From the NCBI GenBank assembly GCA_003023725.1, contig PXYT01000018.1:1-61364 (forward strand): a stretch of DNA of 61,364 bases, given 5' to 3'. The position numbers and the translations under genes are program-made. Positions 55,221 to 61,364 of this stretch are shown in pieces. Within the stretch, counting starts at the first letter, position 1. Every line of letters begins with the position of its first letter. Source of the stretch: Sulfobacillus benefaciens (lineage in GTDB: Bacteria; Bacillota; Sulfobacillia; Sulfobacillales; Sulfobacillaceae). Below the pieces are notes generated by a model. That model did not search any database. It was not told the origin of the DNA and saw only the letters and a program-made list of their open reading frames with translations.

Positions 55221-56689
55221 TGACCGTGATGAGTCAAATGCCAAACTGGTTATCAGCCCGATCCAAACTCTCTGCTGACCGTTTGGCCTTAACCAATGGT
55301 CAGCAGACATGGTCGTTCGGTCAATTGGATCGGTATGTGAGTCAACTGGCTACCCGGATGTTCCACATGGGAGTCCGGGCAGGCCAGCGTATCGCCGTAT
55401 TGGCGGAATCGAATATGAAAATCGTGGCAATTATTCACGCTCTCATCCAGCTAGGGGCAGTACTCGTTCCGGTTAACCCCCGGTTGTCGTCCGAAGACAC
55501 GAACACCATATTGCTGGACGCCGACCCTTGGCTCGTGATTGGGACATTGCCACGCGAAACGCCATTTTCCCGCTCAATCACCCCCGAGGTCTTGTGGCAT
55601 GATTTGGAACAAGAACCGTTATATCGTTCCCAGCCTATCAACTTGAGCGACATTCAGTGCTTGATGTACACCTCAGGAACCACAGGACGTCCTAAAGGCG
55701 CCTTAATATCGTACGGCAACATTTATTACAGCGCCGTATCGAGTGCTATTCACAACGGGACTACCTCTTCGGACTTGTGGCTGCATGTTATGCCCTTATT
55801 TCACATTGGCGGATTATCCATTTTGTTTCGCAGTGTGATTACGGGCAATGGCATTGTCCTTCTTCCGCGGTTTGACCCGGAACACATTCAGGATACCTGG
55901 TCACGATATCCGGTTTCACTCGTGTCTCTCGTACCGACGATGCTGTTTCGACTGCTGAAAAGTTCTTTAAACTTCCCCGCTTCCCTGCGGCTCATATTGC
56001 TAGGAGGAGCCCCACCTTCCGCATCTTTTGTCCGTCAGGCACGTGCTGCGCGTCTCCCCGTTGTCCTGACCTACGGCCTCACCGAAACGAGTTCTCAAAT
56101 CGCGACCCAACTGCTCCAAGACAAGGAAAGCGACACAAGCGCGGGACATCCAATTTATCCAACGGAAATCGCGATTTTGTCGGAAAATGGGATCATTTGC
56201 GAACCCGGAAAGACTGGCGAGATAGTAGTCAAAGGGCCCACTGTATTCAAAGGGTATTGGAAACAACCCCAAAAGACCCAAGAGATCTTCTGGGAGGGAT
56301 GGCTGAGAACAGGTGACGTCGGTCATCTCAACGACAACGGCAGCATTACCGTAATTGATCGTCAAAAGGATCTAATCATTCGCGGCGGGGAAAATATCTC
56401 ACCAGTCGAAATCGAACGGGTCTTTACAGCTCATCCCTTAATCAGCGACGCCGGAGTGCTTCCCATCAACGATGAGGAATGGGGACAAGTGCCCGTAATT
56501 ATCCTGGTCACAGACCCGCAACTGACCCGGCAACAATGTTCCGAATGGGCGAACGCTCATTTGTCTTCGATTAAAAGGCCAGTCGCCTATTATCACGCCG
56601 ATTCATTGCCTCGAACCGCGAGTGGCAAATTACGGCGCACCGAGTTGCTAAAAATTTGGCAAAGCGGAGCCTATTATGAACTATTATGA
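55220..56689 (+). CDS. menE: o-Succinylbenzoate-CoA ligase
   Basis: A 489-residue adenylate-forming ligase. Core motifs are LMYTSGTTGRPKGALISYGN near residue 150, TYGLTETSSQIAT near residue 280, GWLRTGDVGHL, RQKDLIIRGGENISPVEIE and the C-terminal lysine in RTASGKLRRTEL. The order after menB supports an OSB substrate. Start ATG at 55220 overlaps the menB stop (TGATG). menC (OSB synthase) is not present in this operon. Confidence 0.94.
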   Translation: MTVMSQMPNWLSARSKLSADRLALTNGQQTWSFGQLDRYVSQLATRMFHMGVRAGQRIAVLAESNMKIVAIIHALIQLGAVLVPVNPRLSSEDTNTILLDADPWLVIGTLPRETPFSRSITPEVLWHDLEQEPLYRSQPINLSDIQCLMYTSGTTGRPKGALISYGNIYYSAVSSAIHNGTTSSDLWLHVMPLFHIGGLSILFRSVITGNGIVLLPRFDPEHIQDTWSRYPVSLVSLVPTMLFRLLKSSLNFPASLRLILLGGAPPSASFVRQARAARLPVVLTYGLTETSSQIATQLLQDKESDTSAGHPIYPTEIAILSENGIICEPGKTGEIVVKGPTVFKGYWKQPQKTQEIFWEGWLRTGDVGHLNDNGSITVIDRQKDLIIRGGENISPVEIERVFTAHPLISDAGVLPINDEEWGQVPVIILVTDPQLTRQQCSEWANAHLSSIKRPVAYYHADSLPRTASGKLRRTELLKIWQSGAYYELL

Positions 56690-56722
56690 TGGTGATTATC
56701 GAATTAAGCGAGGTAGTGACCC

Positions 56723-57589
56723 ATGACATGGAATAGCTTTTTAAAAGTCAGCCGCCCCCCCACGCTTATGGCGACGGTGGTTCCGTTGCTGGTAGGTGGA
56801 GCTTTGGCTATCAAATCCGGGCACTTTTCGGTATGGGCATGGGTCGATATCTTGCTCATTGCCTTTTTAATGCAAATTGGTGCCAATATGCTCAACGAAT
56901 ACTTTGATTACACCCGCGGTCTCGATGACGAAGAATCGCTAGGCATCGGGGGCATTATCGTCACGGGGGAAGTGCCGGCCAGGACCGTTTGGCTTTACGC
57001 TCTTATAACCTACGGCGTGGCCTTTATACTGGGCCTGATTCTGGTGGCTTTCCGGGGACCGTTACTATTCGCTATGGGGTTAGTGGGCATACTCGCCGGC
57101 TTTATTTACACCGGAACGTCCCATCCGGTATCGTCTACACCGTTCGGAGAGTTTTTAGTGGCCATCATCATGGGACCGATTGAGGTGCTTTCCACCCAGT
57201 TTGCAGCGGGCAGGGTGATGACACTCCAGGGACTCTTACTTTCCATTCCCGTAGGTCTTTCGGTTGCTACCATTTTGCTGGCCAACAACCTTCGGGACTG
57301 CACCAAAGACCGCAAGCACGGCCGACGTACCCTCCCCATCGTTCTGGGACGAAAGAGAGGCTACATCGCCTTAAATATTCTGGTTGGCTTAGTGCTGTTA
57401 TGGATTACTGTCATGGCGTTTTTGCGGATGCTTCCCATGACGGTGCTGCTAGTCTGGGTGGTTATTCCTGTGGCTGTCAAGAACCTGGCTACGTTACGCC
57501 ATACGGAAATGTTGCCTAAAGCGGTGCCCCTGGCGGGCCGGATTCATGTTCTCATTGGCATTTTACTGACAATTGGGCTATTGTGGTGA
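56723..57589 (+). CDS. menA: 1,4-dihydroxy-2-naphthoate polyprenyltransferase
   Basis: A 288-residue membrane protein of the UbiA superfamily, with eight or nine hydrophobic helices. The two Asp-rich motifs are NEYFDYTRGLDDEE near residue 60 and NNLRDCTKDRKHGRRT near residue 190. It attaches the isoprenoid chain to DHNA. It is the sixth men gene, 33 bp after menE. Confidence 0.94.
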   Translation: MTWNSFLKVSRPPTLMATVVPLLVGGALAIKSGHFSVWAWVDILLIAFLMQIGANMLNEYFDYTRGLDDEESLGIGGIIVTGEVPARTVWLYALITYGVAFILGLILVAFRGPLLFAMGLVGILAGFIYTGTSHPVSSTPFGEFLVAIIMGPIEVLSTQFAAGRVMTLQGLLLSIPVGLSVATILLANNLRDCTKDRKHGRRTLPIVLGRKRGYIALNILVGLVLLWITVMAFLRMLPMTVLLVWVVIPVAVKNLATLRHTEMLPKAVPLAGRIHVLIGILLTIGLLW

Positions 57590-57615
57590 ATAAATCCCTG
57601 ATAAAGGAGCACACA

Positions 57616-57996
57616 ATGGCAGACAGGAACTTCACAGGAACAGCTGGCGTAAAATTCAACATGATGGTCCTGCGGGTGGCGTTTCTCATCGCCCTTTTGC
57701 TGGGGCTAGGCAGCATGCTTCACATTTTTCGCTTTACCATCGTTACTTTGGACCTGCATATCGCGGCTGGTGTCATTGTCGCCGTAGTTATCTGGTTTCT
57801 GGCGATTTCTTTGGGGCGACGGAAACTCAAAGGCACCGGTGCCTTATGGACCGCTGCCATCCTCATGCTTATCGGCGGTATTGTGGGTCTAGTTTTCTCG
57901 ATACATAGCGTCGCCTGGGGCACTGCGCATCTCATCATTATGGTGGTGGCAATGATTTTGGCAGAGATCGGCGCCTCTACCGCCATAAGGTCTTAA
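57616..57996 (+). CDS. Small four-helix membrane protein
   Basis: A 126-residue protein with four hydrophobic segments (about 15-35, 42-65, 72-92, 98-120). I do not recognise it. The ATG at 57616 is preceded by AAAGGAG with a 6-base spacer; a frame open to 57583 is rejected. It follows menA by 26 bp and may share its transcript. No residues that suggest an enzyme are visible. Confidence 0.65.
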   Translation: MADRNFTGTAGVKFNMMVLRVAFLIALLLGLGSMLHIFRFTIVTLDLHIAAGVIVAVVIWFLAISLGRRKLKGTGALWTAAILMLIGGIVGLVFSIHSVAWGTAHLIIMVVAMILAEIGASTAIRS

Positions 57997-58014
57997 CCCG
58001 TCCACTGGCCGTAT

Positions 58015-58614
58015 TTAGCCGTATTTATGCCTCAACATTGTGAGTTCGGGAGGCATTTGCCCGGGCTCACACTGTTTTAAGGTATTGGCATTGGTTAACG
58101 TATCGATCTGAAGAACACCGCCGGTCAGGTGAGACAACGGCACAGAACCCGCCGGAATATCGGGTCCGCCAAATTCCTCCGGATTAATGTGATTTTGGGC
58201 AAGTTTTTTGAGCATTCCCGCGCTATAGGATACGGGGCTCCCGGGGAACGGTGTAAAGGGGGTAAACACATTATTTCGTGTTCCTAAAGCCTGCGCCAGC
58301 AGATGCGGGTCTCTAGCCATCGCCGCGCGCATAGGCAGAGCAGTGTCCAGAGGCGTAAACCAGTTTACACCCTTATGAATGGGAAAGTCCTTCATTGGCA
58401 AAGGATTCATCGGCACAACCACTGTCGTCTGAGGATTCCCTGTCTCCATGCGTAATTTAAAAGCATGAATGTCCCTTTCATATTCGCCTTGCCAACCCGT
58501 CACGTGAGCCTCTGTGATGTTCTGTCCCAAAGACGTGGTTTGGGGCATAAACAACCCGCCCGCTGTCAACAGTGCGGCAACGCCGATGATAAAGCCCATA
58601 CTTTGCGTATTCAT
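58015..58614 (-). CDS. Hypothetical exported protein
   Basis: A 199-residue protein with an N-terminal hydrophobic segment (GFIIGVAALLTAGGLFM), probably a signal or anchor. The remaining part is Pro-rich with no known motif. I do not recognise it. The ATG is close to an AGAGG sequence but the spacing is short. It converges on the small membrane protein from menA. Confidence 0.5.
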   Translation of the reverse strand: MNTQSMGFIIGVAALLTAGGLFMPQTTSLGQNITEAHVTGWQGEYERDIHAFKLRMETGNPQTTVVVPMNPLPMKDFPIHKGVNWFTPLDTALPMRAAMARDPHLLAQALGTRNNVFTPFTPFPGSPVSYSAGMLKKLAQNHINPEEFGGPDIPAGSVPLSHLTGGVLQIDTLTNANTLKQCEPGQMPPELTMLRHKYG

Positions 58615-59408
58615 GTCCTCTTCTCACCCTTATCCAAAAAACTCCAGCACCGGCACCAGAGTGAACACCAGACGAACAGCCCCAACCCAAGAAGCCAACG
58701 CCCACGATTATGCAACATTCTTGGTCAGCCGTTAGAACGATCATAATTTCTAACTCTGCCTCTTAGAACAACATGGCTACTTCTCCGCGGTCAAGTTATA
58801 CATTCACGTCTGTATGTTACCGAGAATTCGATGCTCTTGTCAAATCGACGATCGATCCCCTTTCATGGCTCTTTCAGGCACTTCTCGTCCTTGAACGATG
58901 ATGCCCTTTGATCGGACGAGGAGAGATGGCCCGGCCCCGGCGCCATCGATTCGCGAAAAAATTCCCAGACGTGGCACGTCACTTTCAACCCCAGGTCATG
59001 ATCCTGGCGGGTTCGCGAGCCACCAGACCCAGAAGTCCTTCGATCCCGCCTTGATGTTGATTGAAGTCGCCATCCGCCAGCCCATGCCGTCTGGTATCGG
59101 CACACGAAATACTGCCCGTACTGTACTAGCCATACGCTGTGCTGATTTGATGTCGGACGATAACTCCTCTATTATTATTAGAGAGAAACGCCTACATGAA
59201 AGAGGCAAGCCATCAAAAATGGCGTGAACCTGCGGGGCCAGGCGCGTGATTGATTGTTCTTGTCCGTTTGTTCCGGGAACCACCATTTTTCACAGAGCAA
59301 GAGGGGCCAGGGTATCAAAGCCTCAAGCCCGCACCACACACCACACCCTTTCTACCGGGATACGAGAGGTCGGGATACGAGAGGTATAGAAGAAAGGTGG
59401 AACCCCCG
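58615..59408 (-). other. Gene-poor 0.8-kb stretch before the response regulator
   Basis: The best frame is 96 codons on minus (58996-59286), starting ATGGTGGTTCCC and containing RAVFRVPIPDGMGWRMATS and GSKDFWVWWLANPP. It looks protein-like but has no ribosome site or known family. Other frames overlap it. The region next to 59409 must contain the regulator promoter, which I could not identify. Confidence 0.4.
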
Positions 59409-60092
59409 ATGACAAGCGATAAGGACGCTGTTCTTCGCGTGATTATCGTAGAAGACGAAGATTTGCTTCGGGATTTACTGACGATTTCTTTAGAAAAGGT
59501 GCTCCGAATAGACGTTATCGGTTCGTACCGAGACGGACCCGCAGCTCTCACCAACCTGCAGCATGATCACCCTGACGTCGCTCTTTTGGACATCAATTTG
59601 GGAAAAGGATGGACAGGTGTGGAAACAGCGCTGCATTTTCGCGCTCTCAATCCTTTCATAGGGATTGTGCTCCTGTCCAACTATGCCAGGCCCGAGTTGA
59701 TTAGCAGTCTTCCGCAATCATCTCTCCACGGATGGTCATATCTGCTAAAACGCTCGGTCAGAGACTTGTCCACTTTGATTCGCGGCATTGAAGGCGCGGC
59801 CGCGGGACTGATGGTTCTTGACCCTGAATTGGTGAAAATGAGACAGAGCGAAACCCACCATCTCCTAAAAGCTTTAACCCCCAGACAATCGCAAATTCTG
59901 GCTCTGGTTGCACAAGGATATACGAACCAGGCCATTGCCAAGGCACTGTTCTTGTCCGAAAAATCCGTGGAGAATCATCTCACCGCCATTTACTCCAGAT
60001 TAAATATTCAAAGCACAAATCCTGAGGAGCACGCCAGAGTGAGAGCCGTTCTGGCATTTTTGTCCGATGGACAAAATACAGATTTTCAGTGA
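59409..60092 (+). CDS. LuxR-family response regulator (NarL/DesR type)
   Basis: A 227-residue regulator. The receiver begins VIIVEDEDLLRDLL, phospho-Asp is at about residue 61 in VALLDINLGKG, and the Lys is in YLLKRSVRD. The C-terminal HTH reads LTPRQSQILALVAQGYTNQAIA with KSVENHLTAIYSRLNI. ATG 59409 is chosen for AAAGGTGG upstream; a longer frame to 59250 is rejected. It converges on the kinase gene and their stops overlap by 7 bases. Confidence 0.9.
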   Translation: MTSDKDAVLRVIIVEDEDLLRDLLTISLEKVLRIDVIGSYRDGPAALTNLQHDHPDVALLDINLGKGWTGVETALHFRALNPFIGIVLLSNYARPELISSLPQSSLHGWSYLLKRSVRDLSTLIRGIEGAAAGLMVLDPELVKMRQSETHHLLKALTPRQSQILALVAQGYTNQAIAKALFLSEKSVENHLTAIYSRLNIQSTNPEEHARVRAVLAFLSDGQNTDFQ

Positions 60093-61249
60093 TATTCATA
60101 AGGCGAAACATTCGAGGCATCATCCACCATTTTTGAAGGAATAATGAGGTGCACAGTGGTTCCGTCTGGCGGCTCCGACATGACCATTAAACGCCCTCCC
60201 CATTGTCTGGCACGGGCTTTCATTAACCGGATACCGAGACCTTCGGGATCCCCTCCAGCACTCACAGAAAATCCCGTTCCGTTGTCTCTGACTTTGGCCG
60301 TCAGTGCGGTATTCGGATCGTAATCCAACGACACCCAGAGCTGATGGGCTGCTCCATGCTGTACCGCGTTGGACACGGCTTCTTCGATGATACGGTAAAT
60401 TGCCAGGCGAATCGGTTCGGGAATCCGGTTATGGATAGGAGCATCAATTTTCAGGAATGCCGGACTCATCGCCAGTCCAATCTTTAATGAGGACCGGTAG
60501 GATTGCTGCAAACTCCGCAAGGCCGCAGCCAATCCTACCGCAATCAAGTCCGGGTGCAAACGGTGACTTAACTGACGCACGTCATTTTCTCTCAAGTTTT
60601 CCAGCTGCGCCTCCACGTCAGCCAATTCGGGCAACGGTTCTCCCCACTTGATTTCGTAAAATTGCCTGATGTCCGCCAGTTGCTTCTCCAGTAAGAGTAA
60701 GCGAGTCTGAACAGGGCCGTGCAAAATGTCTGCAATTTCCCTCCGCATGCGTTCCTCCGAACGCCAATATGGCAGAGTCTCCCGATGCAGCCGCATTCGC
60801 TTTGCACGATAATTGTGAGTGAGGGCGCGCGCCAGATTCCCAAAATCGTCAGCCTGTTGCAGTTGAGTCAGGGATAAGGGGCTGCGGCGTTGATAAAAGT
60901 TAAGAATGTAACATCGCCCAAGCCCGACTTCGCGGCTGACCCCCAGGGCGTAAAAGAATCCTTTCGCCTTACTCAAAGCTTCACAGACCGAACCCTGATA
61001 TTGTCCGCCCCGGGTAAACGTCGCGACGAGAGAATTTTCCGGTCCCAGCCACAGTTCCTGGGGACTTTCCGAATACAACTCCACCATGCTAGCCGCCAAT
61101 AAATTCGCTGTCCCCCTACTCGGTGAAAGCTTCCAAAACGACACGTGATCCACATGGGTCGCCTCACGCGCCTCAGTTACCAAACTTTTCCATACGCTCG
61201 CAGACAAGATACCTCCCTCCCTTCGTACAACCTTGGCTGATTTCTCCAT
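60086..61249 (-). CDS. Sensor histidine kinase (GAF-like sensor, HisKA_3-like)
   Basis: A 387-residue soluble kinase with no membrane helix. Residues 15-145 look GAF-like (FYALGVSREVGLGRCYIL, FGNLARAL). The H-box reads IADILHGPVQTRLLLLEKQL, and the ATPase domain shows EEAVSNAVQHGAAHQLW, VRDNGTGFSVSAGG and LGIRLMKARARQWGG. The 5' end is uncertain: ATG 61249 has no clear ribosome site, while a TTG at 61207 has GGGAGG. It is encoded tail-to-tail with the response regulator, which is its likely partner, but separate promoters drive the two. Confidence 0.85.
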   Translation of the reverse strand: MEKSAKVVRREGGILSASVWKSLVTEAREATHVDHVSFWKLSPSRGTANLLAASMVELYSESPQELWLGPENSLVATFTRGGQYQGSVCEALSKAKGFFYALGVSREVGLGRCYILNFYQRRSPLSLTQLQQADDFGNLARALTHNYRAKRMRLHRETLPYWRSEERMRREIADILHGPVQTRLLLLEKQLADIRQFYEIKWGEPLPELADVEAQLENLRENDVRQLSHRLHPDLIAVGLAAALRSLQQSYRSSLKIGLAMSPAFLKIDAPIHNRIPEPIRLAIYRIIEEAVSNAVQHGAAHQLWVSLDYDPNTALTAKVRDNGTGFSVSAGGDPEGLGIRLMKARARQWGGRLMVMSEPPDGTTVHLIIPSKMVDDASNVSPYEYH

Positions 61250-61364
61250 AGAAGACGACAATACCTTATGTATTCTTTCTCTTTTTGTAGGGACCTTTCC
61301 TTCCCGTTTGCAAAATCTTTGGGAATTTCATAAGAAAACCGTTCGACGATTTATTGTCTCAGTC

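Overview
The window looks like chromosomal core DNA of a low-to-mid GC, aerobic, menaquinone-using Gram-positive (Firmicutes-type) bacterium; an acidophilic iron/sulfur oxidiser of the Sulfobacillus type is my best guess. That assignment is inference from gene content: Bacillus-style hemAXCDB and menFDHBEA orders, a T-box leader, a YtxC-like protein, strong AAGGAGG ribosome sites, FeoAB, EtfAB with a membrane FeS quinone reductase, and class-I TCA enzymes. No phage, plasmid, CRISPR or intact transposon is visible. Most genes are on the minus strand.

Layout. 1-1.8 kb: a YtxC-like gene, a SAM methyltransferase and a tRNA trio (Val-GAC, Cys-GCA, Gly-GCC). 1.9-4.6 kb: 3-hydroxyacyl-CoA dehydrogenase, FabI and a D-2-hydroxyacid dehydrogenase. 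4.6-5.8 kb: a gene-poor stretch. 5.8-6.2 kb: a second tRNA trio (Phe-GAA, Asp-GTC, Val-TAC) with promoter and terminator. 6.2-16.3 kb: a long minus-strand run hemA-hemX-hemC-hemD(fusion)-hemB-orf66-selA-etfB-etfA-exported protein. 17.2-22.4 kb: TCA genes sucCD and icd-mdh, separated by decayed-looking DNA. 22.4-31 kb: small zinc-ribbon protein, FeoB, an MFS protein, an EtfAB:quinone-reductase-like FeS protein with FeoA, TatC and a two-component system. 31-37.2 kb: hydrolase, MocA-like and CoxG-like molybdo-hydroxylase maturation proteins, and a glycosyltransferase/MFS/deacetylase operon. 37.7-41.2 kb: YigZ, a hairpin-rich island, and a thiE-thiD-PurM-like operon. 41.3-49.2 kb: a T-box-controlled branched-chain amino-acid operon ilvN-ilvC-leuA-leuB-ilvB-ilvE-pheA. 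49.5-57.6 kb: an APH-like kinase and the complete plus-strand men operon menF-D-H-B-E-A. 57.6-61.3 kb: two unknown small proteins and a convergent response-regulator/histidine-kinase pair.

The genes fit together metabolically. EtfAB, the membrane FeS reductase, the hydroxyacyl-CoA dehydrogenase and the menaquinone pathway would connect acyl-CoA oxidation to the quinone pool. SucCD, Icd and Mdh supply the TCA cycle, and heme synthesis plus FeoAB iron uptake support the cytochromes. ilvD, ilvA, leuCD, hemE/H/L, selB/selD, thiC and the molybdo-hydroxylase structural genes are not in the window.

The window is mostly ordinary core metabolism and I do not see a clear new system. The best candidates for a second look are a HemD fused to an eroded CobA-type methylase domain, a PurM-like kinase locked by start/stop overlaps to thiD-thiE, a nested-hairpin island at 38.4-38.66 kb that may be an IS200/IS605-derived relic, a 67-residue zinc-ribbon protein, the split ilvN/ilvB operon with its T-box, and several gene-poor stretches that look like decayed coding DNA. 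Motifs and promoters were read by eye; no database search was possible.
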